NCBI RefSeq assembly: GCF_030817495.1
Contig: NZ_JAUSZK010000001.1
Span: 620,001 to 684,000, forward strand
Origin: Streptomyces sp. V3I7
GTDB lineage: Bacteria; Actinomycetota; Actinomycetes; Streptomycetales; Streptomycetaceae
Reading direction: 5' to 3'
DNA: 64,000 bases
The translations under genes and the position numbers were made by a program. This document shows, one piece after another, positions 28,428-36,726 of this stretch. How positions within the stretch are numbered: the first letter of the stretch is position 1; every line of letters begins with the position of its first letter. Below the pieces are notes generated by a model that worked only from the letters and a program-made list of their open reading frames with translations, did no database searches and was not told the origin of the DNA.

Positions 28428-29026
28428 TCATTGAACGCAGCCCGTTTGCGCCGTGCTGTCTTGGCCGCAGCTGCCTTGCCATCCAGCTTGCGACATAGGG
28501 CGTCCAGTACCCGTCGCAGCACGTCCGCTTCCGCGACAGCGCTGACGGGCAACGAGTTCCGCTTCATCCAGTCCAGGGCCTTCTGCCACTCCTCGGTCGG
28601 CTCCTGGGCCCATGCGTTTTTGTTGAATGCCCACGAGTACAAGGCGCGCCGAAGCGCCCGCGGCTCCGGATAGGTTACGCCCGGGTTCACCAAGGCAGGC
28701 GTGATGGTGGCGAATGCGTCGGCCAGCGTACGGCGGGTGTTGCCTGGCGTGCGGTCCCACCGTTGGTCGAGGTATTCGTGGGCGAGGTCGTACCACGTCG
28801 TCCGCTGCTTGATGGCTCGCAATTCGGACGCCGGCAAACCTGTGTGCACATCGAATGCCTCACCGTCGCGCGCCGCCGTCATCAGCTTTGAACGCCTACT
28901 GTCGGCAAGCCCGAAGGTCATGAACGACTCTGATTTTTCACGCCCACCGACCGTCCACCGGACCATAAACGGCTTGCGTCGATTGGGGCGCTCGCGTATG
29001 TCCCAGAAGCGGACGTTGTAACTCAT
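28428..29026 (-). pseudogene. Tyrosine recombinase (integrase), N-terminal part, IS-interrupted
   Basis: Begins MSYNVRFWDIRERPNRRKPF at ATG 29026, continues through the arm-binding and SAM-like domains (RRSKLMTAARDGEAFDVHTG, AHEYLDQRWDRTPGNTRRTL, RALYSWAFNKNAWAQEP), and ends at AAFNE, where IS-B starts. The start overlaps the stop of the small HTH gene (ATGA). Reading into the IS gives a chimeric tail without a catalytic domain, so no active integrase can be made. Confidence 0.88.
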
Positions 29027-29220
29027 CGCCAAGTATCAGAATCCCTCTCGCACATGTCCCACCAGGCATCCAGGTCAGCGCGACGGCACCGGAGTTCACC
29101 ATTGGGCAACTTGATCATGCGGGGTGCCTCCCCGCGAGCGCGCATTCGGTAGAACGCTGACGGACTCATACGGATCTCCGCCAAAACTTCGGCTAGCTTC
29201 AGCGCCGACGGACGGGCCAT
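29023..29220 (-). CDS. Excisionase-like helix-turn-helix protein
   Basis: A 65-residue protein with a MerR/Xis-type HTH (LKLAEVLAEIRMSPSAFYRM, then GELRCRRADLDAWW), the usual form of excisionase or AlpA-like genes placed before integrases in actinobacterial integrative elements. Its stop overlaps the integrase ATG by 4 bp, so the two were co-translated. It looks intact although the integrase is broken. Confidence 0.75.
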   Translation of the reverse strand: MARPSALKLAEVLAEIRMSPSAFYRMRARGEAPRMIKLPNGELRCRRADLDAWWDMCERDSDTWR

Positions 29221-29854
29221 GTAATATCACCTTCGCATCAGGAACGGCTTCACGCCTGAGCTCAGGCGTATAGATGCACAGTTGGCATAGCAGCCGGTGG
29301 CAGCAGTCGCTCCGTTACCTCCTCGCGGATGCGTGCGACCTCACCAACTGCGTCCGCCACGGCTCCACCGCCAAGCGCAGCCGAGTGCGAACACCTCAAT
29401 GGTCGCGACGATCGCCGGTTTGGCTAACCGGCGATCGTCGTCTATGTTGCGCTCGCCGTCCGCAGGTCCACGCGTTCAGTACGTCGCAAACGGAGAGGCG
29501 ACGAGAGCAGGTGGACAGACAGGTGGCATGCATGTACAGAGAGAGCTCCTGATCGGGGCAGGGGCGGACCGGACCGACCACGCCGTACAGGGGTGTTGCA
29601 CGTTGACATAGAACTGCGGGGGGCCAGCTTTTCCAGGGTCTTTTTCGTCTGCCGTGGGCGAATGCCCGGCTTTCCCGGCAAGGGGCCACGAAAAACAGTG
29701 GTGTAGCAGAAAACAAGCCTGGCCAAGTCTGGCTATCCAGCGGCCTACGCATTCCGTTCGCCAAGGCAGGCGCATCGCCACTAAAACTAAAAGCTGCCCC
29801 GTAAATGATCTTCGGGTCGCTCGGACATGCTTGGCCGCCCTGGGGCCCGCCGGT
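29221..29854. other. Gene-free stretch with one strong inverted repeat
   Basis: No convincing coding frame was found. CGACGATCGCCGGTT and its exact complement AACCGGCGATCGTCG (29406-29440, 5-base loop) form a strong hairpin, possibly a terminator. The last 50 bases before the next transposase are AT-rich and may include the end of that insertion sequence. Confidence 0.45.
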
Positions 29855-30625
29855 CTATCCGGCAAGGGTGAGGTTGTGCATGCGGGCGATGCCGAGCATG
29901 GCGTGGTGGACGCCGTCGCCTTTGAGGCGGCAGTCGCGGAGGATCTTCCAGGTCTTCATACGGGCGAAGACGTGCTCGACGCGGGCGCGGACCTGCTTGT
30001 GGGACTTGTTGTGTTCCTCTTTCCAGGCCGGGAGTTTGGCCTGGCCGCGATCGCGGCGGTGCGGGATGACGAGTCCGGTGCCCGGATAGCCGCCGTCGGC
30101 GATCGTGAGAGTCCTGCCGACGGCGGCCTTGGCGCCGGACTCCTCCCACGCCTTGCAGTCGTTGCGGTTTCCGGCGAGCGGTCGGCCGACTACGACGACC
30201 AGGCGGGTGTCGGCGTCGATGACGACCTGGTGGTTGGTGGAGTACCGGTAGTTCTTCGACCGCTGGGCAATGGTGTGGTCGCGGGTGGGCACCAGGGTGC
30301 CGTCCACGATGAGCACGGTGTCCTTGGCGAACCGCTTGCGGGGCTGGAGCGCCAGCATCGGCCCCAGATGGTCGATGATCCGGTCCGCCGCCGACTTGGA
30401 CACCCCGAACAGCGGGGCGAGCTGCCGCATCGTCAAGTTCGTGCGCCAGTACGCCGCGACCAGCAGCGCCCGATCCTCCAGCGGAAGGCTCCACGGCCGG
30501 CCCTTGCGAACGGCATCCGCACCCTCGCGCCGCAGAGCCGCCACCAGCTTCCCGAAAGCACGCGGACTCAGCCCGGAGAACGGGGCTATCCAGGACGGCT
30601 CCGACGCCGTGATCACACCAGCCAC
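29855..30625 (-). CDS. IS5 family transposase (IS112-like)
   Basis: A 256-residue DDE transposase starting at GTG 30625 (VAGVITASEPSWIAPFSGLS, the usual N-terminus for this group). It has a helix-turn-helix (TMRQLAPLFGVSKSAADRII), first Asp in DTVLIVDGTLVPTRDHTIA, NRNDCKAWE, second Asp in TIADGGYPGTGL and a C-terminal VRARVEHVFARMKTWKILRD with the Glu. The frame is open throughout. Terminal repeats were not confidently delimited. The element may still be active. Confidence 0.85.
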   Translation of the reverse strand: MAGVITASEPSWIAPFSGLSPRAFGKLVAALRREGADAVRKGRPWSLPLEDRALLVAAYWRTNLTMRQLAPLFGVSKSAADRIIDHLGPMLALQPRKRFAKDTVLIVDGTLVPTRDHTIAQRSKNYRYSTNHQVVIDADTRLVVVVGRPLAGNRNDCKAWEESGAKAAVGRTLTIADGGYPGTGLVIPHRRDRGQAKLPAWKEEHNKSHKQVRARVEHVFARMKTWKILRDCRLKGDGVHHAMLGIARMHNLTLAG

Positions 30626-30683
30626 ACGGAGATCATCCCAGGACGGTTTAGGGTGCTTCGTCGAGCCGACGGACTGGAGACGG

Positions 30684-30956
30684 ATGATGGAGCAGGACGA
30701 AGCCCTGCAGCTCGCGGTGGCGTTTCTCGCGCGTAGCCAGCGCGATGACGAGCCGCCCCTTGCCATCGACGCAGAGCGGGTCCGCGAGAGCAATGGGCTC
30801 CTGATCGTGCCCTACAACTCCGTGCAGTACCTGGCCTCCCGCGATGCGAGACAGCAGCTGTTGGACTGCTGGCCCATCCTCGTCGACCTGGAACGTGGAG
30901 ATGTGCGATTCGGGACCCTGGACGAGCGACATCTGTGGAGGAACCCGAGCACCTGA
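30684..30956 (+). CDS. YrhB/Imm35-type immunity-domain protein
   Basis: A 90-residue protein with the Imm35 pattern: an N-terminal helix MEQDEALQLAVAFLARSQRD, a beta segment GLLIVPYNSVQYLASRDARQ, then CWPILVDLERGDVRFG. Imm35 (YrhB-like) proteins are predicted immunity factors of polymorphic toxin systems. A GGAGACGG site precedes the paired ATG codons. No toxin partner is adjacent; an IS5 transposase lies immediately on the left. It is a second orphan immunity gene in the island. Confidence 0.65.
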   Translation: MMEQDEALQLAVAFLARSQRDDEPPLAIDAERVRESNGLLIVPYNSVQYLASRDARQQLLDCWPILVDLERGDVRFGTLDERHLWRNPST

Positions 30957-31117
30957 CGAGGCTGTGGCTGTCCGCGACCACACTTACGGGACAGCTCTTC
31001 GGGAATGTTCACGAGATATAGCTCTGCTGCAGCCTCTGTGATGTGCCGCCAGGCTGACCGACCAACAGGCGTCGGCGGCTGCGGCTTGAGCGTGACCTAT
31101 CATCCCGGCAGGAGGGG

Positions 31118-31312
31118 ATGATGAGCTGGTTGATGACGGTGTTGAAGCGGACCTGGGTTGACTGGGTGGTCTGTGTGTTGATGGCGGCAACCGCTGCCAA
31201 CTGCAAGAGCTCGATTTTCGTTGTCTTCTTTACGGCCATGGCGTTGACGGCCGCAGGCGTCGGTGGCCGCAAGACCTGGCGGATGGTGATGGCCGCCAAG
31301 TCCGCCGCTTGA
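31118..31312 (+). CDS. Possible small membrane protein
   Basis: A 64-residue frame with a very good ribosome site (GGCAGGAGGGG directly before ATGATG) and two hydrophobic stretches (WVVCVLMAATAA and IFVVFFTAMALTAAGVGG). No family was recognised. It sits in a 475-bp stretch (30957-31431) with no other gene. The ribosome site favours it, but a chance frame cannot be excluded. Confidence 0.35.
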   Translation: MMSWLMTVLKRTWVDWVVCVLMAATAANCKSSIFVVFFTAMALTAAGVGGRKTWRMVMAAKSAA

Positions 31313-31431
31313 ACTGAGCCTGGGACACAGCTGCTGCAGAAGCTGAGCCAGGATCCGAGAAGTGACGTCAGCGCGGGGGTCGGCCCAGCGCCGGTGAGGG
31401 CGCCGGGCCGTCGAGCCAAGACCCGCAGGAG

Positions 31432-32080
31432 TCAGCTGGCCTTGGCGGGCTCTTCTGCCCGGGCCCGGGTGCTGGCGAGGCGGTAGGAGTCGGTGCCGGT
31501 CTCGATGATGGTGCCGTTGAAGGTGAGGCGGTCGACGATGGCCGCGCAGAGCCGTGGGTCGGTAAAGGTCTTGGTCCAGCCGCCGAAGGACTCGTTGGAG
31601 GCGTTGGCGACGCTGTTCTTCTCCTCGCGTTCGGTCAGCACCTGGAAGAGGAGTTCGGCGCCGCGGCGGTCGAGTTCCATGTAGCCGAGCTCGTCGATGC
31701 AGAGAAGATCGACACGTCCGTAGCGGGCGATGGTCTTGTTCAGCTGCTTCTCGTCGGCGGCCTCGACCAGCTCGTTCACCAGCTTCGTGGCGAGCGTGTA
31801 GCGGACGCGGTAGCCCTTCATAGCGGCCTCGGTGCCCAGCGCGATGAGCATGTGGGACTTGCCGGTGCCGGAGTCGCCGATCAGGCAGAGCGGCTGGCTC
31901 TTCTTGATCCATTCACAGCTGGCGAGGGTATGGACGGTGGCCGCGTCGATGTTCGGGTTGGCATCGAAGTCGAAGGCGCGAAGCGATTTCTCCCGCGGGA
32001 AGCCCGCCGCCTTGATCCGTCGTTCCGACCGGCGGCGGGCCCGGTCGTCGCACTCGGTCATCAGCAGCTCGGCGAGGAAG
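31432..32080 (-). pseudogene. IstB-like ATPase of an IS21-type element, 5'-truncated
   Basis: AAA+ helper of IS21 transposition. Visible: Walker A GDSGTGKSHM, Walker B VDLLCIDELGYMELDRRG, sensor region ASNESFGGWTKTF and the C-terminal FNGTIIETGTDSYRLA. About the first 60-70 residues are missing. Reading upstream of the internal ATG at 32061, FLAELLM is still istB-like, and the homology ends at base 32080, directly against the first CRISPR repeat. No istA is present. Confidence 0.8.
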
Positions 32081-32355
32081 GTCGTCCCCGCGCCCGCGGG
32101 GGTTGCTCGGAGATGATGCGCGGGAGCACGAGGGTGCCGAGCGTCGTCCCCGCGCCCGCGGGGGTTGCTCGGGCGGGATCCGCGGCGTGCGGCCGTAGTG
32201 GCCGTCGTCCCCGCGCCCGCGGAGGTTGCTCGATGTGACCGCCCTTGACCGGGTCAAGGGCCATGTCGTCCCCGCGCCCGCGGGGGTTGCTCGATCCCTC
32301 GACTTTCCACGGACTCAGGATTGGTGTCGTCCCCGCGCCTCGCGGGGGCCCACGC
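32081..32355 (+). CRISPR. Type I-E-like CRISPR array: five repeats, four spacers
   Basis: 29-base repeats at 32081, 32143, 32204, 32265 and 32326, with spacers of 33, 32, 32 and 32 bases. The repeat begins GTCGTCCCCGCGCCCGCGGG and ends GGTTGCTCG. The third has one substitution (GGAGG), and the last is degenerate (GCGCCTCGCGGGGGCCCACG), marking the leader-distal end. The leader should lie to the left, but truncated istB sequence is there instead. There are no cas genes in the window. This repeat differs from the one at 24039. Confidence 0.9.
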
Positions 32356-32560
32356 CCGTGGGGCGACGGAACCCCTGATCGGTATGTGCGATTCGGCGCG
32401 TTGCCCTCAAGCCACCCACCATGCCGGGCACCGCCCGGTCTGGGCAGCCAGCGCGGAGAGCAAGAAGGTCTTCATCGCCACCATCGGGCGCGCGCAGCGG
32501 ACGGAGAAGGTCCGGCTGTGCGCGGAACTCGCCCGCGATGATAACGGGTGTTGTCCGAGA

Positions 32561-33088
32561 TTGACGTCAACTCCGGAACGGGGGCATGACGTAGCCCGCA
32601 TCAGCGACGAGACCCGACGGGACAACGAGGCGGCCATTCGGCACGTCATGGACCGGCTTCTTGCTGGTGACGTTCCCGGAGGCAGCAAGTGCGACATCAA
32701 GACCCTCGCGGCCCAAGCCGGGGTCGCCCGCACCGGCTTCTATCCCAAGAAACACCGCAACGGCTCGCCGCGGCCAGGTCCCTACCAACACCTGGCGGAG
32801 GAGTTCGAGCGACGGCTGGCCGAGCTCCGGGCAACCGGTGTGATTCCGGATCCGCGGGCCGCTCAGATCGAGCGCCTCAAAGAACAGGTCTCCGGACTGA
32901 AGGAGCGCCTCGCCGCGCGTGACACGCAGATCGATGGACTCACTGACTTCAGGGAGCGGGCTCTCTCGCAGATCGCCGCCCAGCGGATGGAGATCGAGCG
33001 GCTTCGCGATGCCTTGGCCGAGCCGTCGAATGTCCGCGCTCTGTCGAACAGTTCGAAAGCGAGTGCACCGTACGGATCGTGCATCTGA
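32561..33088 (+). CDS. TnpC-like accessory protein of a Tn554-type transposon
   Basis: The recognisable part runs ISDETRRDNEAAIRHVMDRL, CDIKTLAAQAGVARTGFYPK, GPYQHLAEEFERRLAELR and then a long coiled coil (IERLKEQVSGLKERLAARDT). It matches the small third protein that accompanies paired tyrosine recombinases of Tn554-like transposons. The start is unclear: TTG 32561 is in frame but poorly preceded. The partner recombinases are absent, so this is probably a stranded gene. The 200 bases before it (32356-32560) contain a short coding-like piece (ESKKVFIATIGRAQRTEKVR) of unknown origin. Confidence 0.5.
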   Translation: MTSTPERGHDVARISDETRRDNEAAIRHVMDRLLAGDVPGGSKCDIKTLAAQAGVARTGFYPKKHRNGSPRPGPYQHLAEEFERRLAELRATGVIPDPRAAQIERLKEQVSGLKERLAARDTQIDGLTDFRERALSQIAAQRMEIERLRDALAEPSNVRALSNSSKASAPYGSCI

Positions 33089-33366
33089 GCACAATCGCAG
33101 GCCGGGGGCGGCCGCCCGGCTGAAGAATGTCGGCCAGCCGCCCCCTGCCTTGCTCCGGGGATCTACTTGTCTGCCCGAGGACGCACAGCTGGCGCCCATC
33201 GCCGTCCGGGTTTCACCAGCCGATGGTCAGGCGGGTCTCAGGCCGGGTGACGTGGACACCGGCGTGTCAACGGCCATCAGGATGCCCAGGTGGGCGGCCG
33301 GGGATTCTCCCGGCTCGTGGCCATCAGAATTCCAGGCTGATGGCCAGTGGTGTTCCTGGGGTGGGG

Positions 33367-33650
33367 TCAGCTCAGGGGGACGACGCCCTGGCCGGCGAGG
33401 GCCTGGGAGAGTCGGTGGGAGTCCCCCTTGGTGACCACGAGGTGAGCGTGGTGGAGGAGGCGGTCGACGGTCGCCGTGGCGAGGGTCTTAGGCATGATTG
33501 TGTCGAATCCAGACGGATGAATATTGCTGGTCACGGCGATGGAGCGGCGTTCGTACGCGGCATCGACGATGCGGTAGAAGGCTTCGGCTGCGTCCTCGCC
33601 GGCGGGGAGCGTGCCTATGTGCTGGAGAAGCGGGGCTGGCTGCTGCGGGA
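33367..33650 (-). pseudogene. Second istB C-terminal remnant
   Basis: The complementary strand reads LLQHIGTLPAGEDAAEAFYR, then YERRSIAVTSNIHPSGFDTI and MPKTLATATVDRLLHHAHLV, ending GQGVVPLS-stop. This is the C-terminal third of an IstB-type ATPase different from the one at 31432. It has no start and no Walker motifs. Confidence 0.65.
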
Positions 33651-33739
33651 GAAGAACGGACGGTTCATGCCCGCGCCCGGGGCCGTCGGCCGGGGCGCTT
33701 CTCCGGCCAGCGCGGAGCGTCTGCGGCCAGGCGCCGGGA

Positions 33740-34210
33740 CGATCTGATCGTGGCTGCCCACCACACCATCTGCTGGTGGTGGTCGGGGCGGCGTTCGTGG
33801 TCGCGGTTGAGGCGGCGTGAGCGGGAGAGCCAGCTCAGCGTTCGCTCCACGACCCACCTGAGGGCAAGTACGACAAAGCCGCGTTGTCCGTCGGATCGGC
33901 GCACGACCTCGGTCCGGACTCCGTGGCTGGCGAACGCTTTCGCCAGCGCCGGACCTTGGTAGGCGCTGTCGACCCACACCAGTTTCAGCAGCCGGCCCGG
34001 CTGGTCCATGAACGTCTCCAGCAGCGCGGGGGCGGCCTTGGAGTCGTGGACGTCGGCCGTGGTCACGGTCACTTCCAGGAGCAGGCCCTCGGTGTCGGTC
34101 AGGATGTGGCGCTTGCGTCCGTCACGTGACTTGCGGCCGTCGTATCCGCGACTGTCCTCGCCGACGGTCTCGGAGGCGTCCACCGACTGTCAGACGATGG
34201 TGCGCCCCTT
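33740..34210 (-). pseudogene. IS5 family transposase remnant
   Basis: The frame has SVDASETVGEDSRGYDGRKS, DGRKRHILTDTEGLLLEVTV, then VDSAYQGPALAKAFASHGV and a C-terminal FVVLALRWVVERTLSWLSRS. This is the catalytic region of an IS5-type DDE enzyme. The N-terminus is missing, and the codon before the conserved QSV is a stop after an indel near 34195. The element border lies close to the polysaccharide cluster start. Confidence 0.7.
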
Positions 34211-34330
34211 TGTGTCGGCTCACTGAAATGAAACTGCAGAGATAGGGTGCGCAGTGCGAAAACCGCTGTAAATGCGTGTCGGCTCTTTGCGGTCGCCTGC
34301 GCAGCTTGTTGCCATCGGAGGAAAGTAGCC

Positions 34331-35638
34331 GTGCAGATCTGTGTAGTGGCGCTCGGAAAGATCGGCCTGCCACTGGCTGTCCAATTCGCTGCAAAAGGCC
34401 ACCACGTCATCGGCGCCGACGTGGACGAACGCGTCGTGCATCTGGTCAATGAGGGCGTTGAGCCGTTCCCCGGCGAGGCCGGACTCCCTGAGAGGCTGAA
34501 GGGCGTCGTCGCGGAGGGGCGGCTGCTGGCCACCACCGACACGACCTCGGCGGTCACGCAGGCCGAGGCGGTAGTCCTGGTCGTTCCGGTATACGTCGAC
34601 GCCCGGGGCATCCCCGACTTCGGCTGGATGGATACAGCGACGCAGGCTGTGGCACGCGGGCTGCGGCCCGGCACACTCGTGTCGTACGAGACGACGCTGC
34701 CCGTCGGTACCACGCGAGGGCGCTGGGCGCCCATGCTCGAGCAGGGCAGCGGACTGACCGCGGGCCGGGACTTCGCTCTCGTCTTCAGCCCCGAACGGGT
34801 GCTGACCGGGCGGGTATTCGCCGACCTGCGCCGCTACCCCAAGCTGCTCGGCGGCATCGACGCGGCCTCCGCGCGCCGAGGTGTCGAGTTCTACGAGTCC
34901 CTCCTCGACTTCGACGTACGCGACGAGCTGCCTCGCCCCAACGGTGTCTGGGACCTCGGCTCGGCAGAGGCCGCGGAGTTCGCGAAGCTGGCCGAGACGA
35001 CCTACCGCGACGTGAACATCGGGCTGGCGAACCAGTTCGCACGGTTCGCGGACCGCATCGGCATCGACGTGGACCGGGTGATCGACGCCTGCAACTCGCA
35101 GCCCTACAGCCATATCCACCGGCCCGGCATCGCCGTAGGCGGTCATTGCATTCCCGTCTATCCGCGGATGTACCTGTGGAACGACTCGGACGCGACGGTC
35201 GTACGAGAGGCCCGGGCGACCAATGCCTCGATGCCCGAGTACGCGGTACGGCGGCTTGCGGAGGTGTACGGCGACCTGACCGGCGCAGGCGTGCTGGTAT
35301 TGGGCGCGGCCTATCGGGGCGGCGTCAGGGAGACCGCGTTCTCCGGAGTGTTCCCCGTCGTCGAGGCGCTGCGGTCGCGGGGCGCCGAGCCGTACGTGTC
35401 CGACCCGCTGTACAGGGCCGATGAGCTGAGCGCACTCGGCCTGCCGCCGTACAGCGGCCAGACAGTCACCGCCGCCGTCATCCAAGCCGACCACGGCGAG
35501 TACCGGGAGCTCGGCTCCGATCAGTTCCCGGAGGTGCGCGTCGTGGTCGACGGGCGGCGGATCACTGACCCCGATCGATGGGCCGGGGCCGAGGTGATCG
35601 TGCTTGGTGCGCCGTCGCAGACAGCTCAGCGGGCCTGA
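34331..35638 (+). CDS. UDP-N-acetylhexosamine 6-dehydrogenase (WbpA/WecC type)
   Basis: NAD-dependent two-step oxidation of C6 of a UDP-HexNAc to the uronic acid. The 435-residue protein begins VQICVVALGKIGLPLAVQFA (Rossmann), with FSPERVLTGR, KLAETTYRDVNIGLANQFA and the catalytic Cys in AVGGHCIPVYP, then LGAAYRGGVRETAFS. The GTG start follows GGAGGAAAGTAGCC. Its stop region overlaps the convergent 2-epimerase gene by 13 bp. With the four genes that follow it would supply the first step toward UDP-ManNAc3NAcA; alternatively it makes UDP-ManNAcA. Confidence 0.88.
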   Translation: MQICVVALGKIGLPLAVQFAAKGHHVIGADVDERVVHLVNEGVEPFPGEAGLPERLKGVVAEGRLLATTDTTSAVTQAEAVVLVVPVYVDARGIPDFGWMDTATQAVARGLRPGTLVSYETTLPVGTTRGRWAPMLEQGSGLTAGRDFALVFSPERVLTGRVFADLRRYPKLLGGIDAASARRGVEFYESLLDFDVRDELPRPNGVWDLGSAEAAEFAKLAETTYRDVNIGLANQFARFADRIGIDVDRVIDACNSQPYSHIHRPGIAVGGHCIPVYPRMYLWNDSDATVVREARATNASMPEYAVRRLAEVYGDLTGAGVLVLGAAYRGGVRETAFSGVFPVVEALRSRGAEPYVSDPLYRADELSALGLPPYSGQTVTAAVIQADHGEYRELGSDQFPEVRVVVDGRRITDPDRWAGAEVIVLGAPSQTAQRA

Positions 35639-36726
35639 GATTCGCGCACGTGATCTTCCAGCGCCCGCACCACACGGAGTGGTGCTTTGCCGTCGCCATA
35701 CGGCATGCCGCGTGCGCTCTTGGGCGCAGGGCGCAGGACAGTGTCGGGCCATGCCTGGGAGCCCAGTTCACGAGGATCCGGCACAAGTGTGTTCCAGCCG
35801 CCCCGGAGCGTTTCAGGCCATTCCGTCTCCGTACGGAGTGTCGTGCAGACGCGTTCCAGAAGGAACGCCTCTTTCTGGAGTCCTCCCGAGTCTGTGATCA
35901 CGCCGCGCGAGCCGAGCACCGTGCGGATCAGCTCGGCGTAGGGAAGGGGGCGGCTGATATGGAGAGAGCCGCGGTCGAGTTTGATGCCGAAGTCCTCGGC
36001 ACGTGCGAGCAGCCGGGGATGGGCGGCCAAGGCGACGGGAACTGACAGACTGGCCAGGGCGTCTACGAGAGCCGCCAGGCGATCGGGATGATCCGTGTTC
36101 TCGGCCCGGTGCAATGTGGCGAAGAGGTAGGGCTCCTGGGCGTCGAGGAAGGCCGGAGGCCCGGCGGTGGCTTTGTCCCTCAGCACCTTGTCCCTGATGC
36201 GCAGGCAAACATCCACCATGACGTCCCCTGTCAGGACCGCACGGTCGGCCAGGCCCTCGGCTGCCAGGTGGCGCACCGCCTCCTGGGTGGGTGCGAGCAG
36301 CAGATCGGCAGCGTGGTCGGTGAGGACGCGGTTGTGCTCCTCGGGCATCCGCCGGTTGAAGGAGCGCAGGCCCGCTTCCAGGTGGGCGACGGGGATGTGC
36401 TGTTTGGCCGCGGAAAGGGCACCGGCAAGAGTTGAGTTGGTGTCTCCGTAAACCAGCACCCATTCGGGGTGTGCGGCGGCGATGACGGGATCGAGGGCCG
36501 CCAAAATGGTACCGGTCTGCACGCCGTGGGTGCCTGAGCCCATGCCCAGGTGCACGTGGGGCTCAGGGATGGAGAGGCCGGTGAAGAAGACGTCGGACAG
36601 ATCGGCGTCGTAGTGCTGGCCGGTGTGGACGATCGTATGATGGTGCTCCGTGTCGCCGAACGCTGCGGCGACTGCGGCAAGCTTGACGAATTGGGGGCGT
36701 GCCCCCACTACGCTCATGACCTTCAC
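35626..36726 (-). CDS. UDP-N-acetylglucosamine 2-epimerase (WecB/WbpI type)
   Basis: Inverts C2 of a UDP-GlcNAc derivative. The 366-residue protein begins VKVMSVVGARPQFVKLAAVA and keeps the catalytic residues of non-hydrolysing epimerases: Asp in YGDTNSTLAG, Glu in HLEAGLRS, Glu/Arg in MPEEHNRVLTDH, His in ATLHRAENTD and the UDP-binding GVITDSGGLQKEA. The start is GTG 36726, which overlaps the upstream acetyltransferase stop (GTGA). In this set it is most likely the WbpI/WlbD-type last step, acting on UDP-GlcNAc3NAcA; a plain UDP-GlcNAc epimerase is the alternative. Confidence 0.88.
   Translation of the reverse strand: MKVMSVVGARPQFVKLAAVAAAFGDTEHHHTIVHTGQHYDADLSDVFFTGLSIPEPHVHLGMGSGTHGVQTGTILAALDPVIAAAHPEWVLVYGDTNSTLAGALSAAKQHIPVAHLEAGLRSFNRRMPEEHNRVLTDHAADLLLAPTQEAVRHLAAEGLADRAVLTGDVMVDVCLRIRDKVLRDKATAGPPAFLDAQEPYLFATLHRAENTDHPDRLAALVDALASLSVPVALAAHPRLLARAEDFGIKLDRGSLHISRPLPYAELIRTVLGSRGVITDSGGLQKEAFLLERVCTTLRTETEWPETLRGGWNTLVPDPRELGSQAWPDTVLRPAPKSARGMPYGDGKAPLRVVRALEDHVRESQAR

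Larger units (their letters stand above)
26675..28434. mobile_element. Two tandem IS5-like elements in opposite orientation sharing TCATTGA targets
   Basis: TCATTGA occurs at 26675-26681, 27552-27558 and 28428-28434. Between them sit IS-A (26682-27551, 870 bp) and IS-B (27559-28427, 869 bp). The outer ends are near-perfect inverted repeats (GCTTTTTCAGCGTTGCC and GCTTCTTCAGCGTTGCC); inner ends are weaker but share ACCACCGATCGG. Each has one transposase of 249 codons. The pair splits the integrase gene. Three target copies imply two successive insertions at the same 7-bp site. Confidence 0.88.

Noticed and set aside
29297..29764. Overlapping short frames on both strands between the excisionase-like gene and the IS5 transposase
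   Set aside because: None has a ribosome site or recognisable sequence; they cover a hairpin.
34220..35752. 510-codon minus-strand frame opposite the UDP-HexNAc dehydrogenase
   Set aside because: Composition artefact; the plus strand carries all dehydrogenase motifs.
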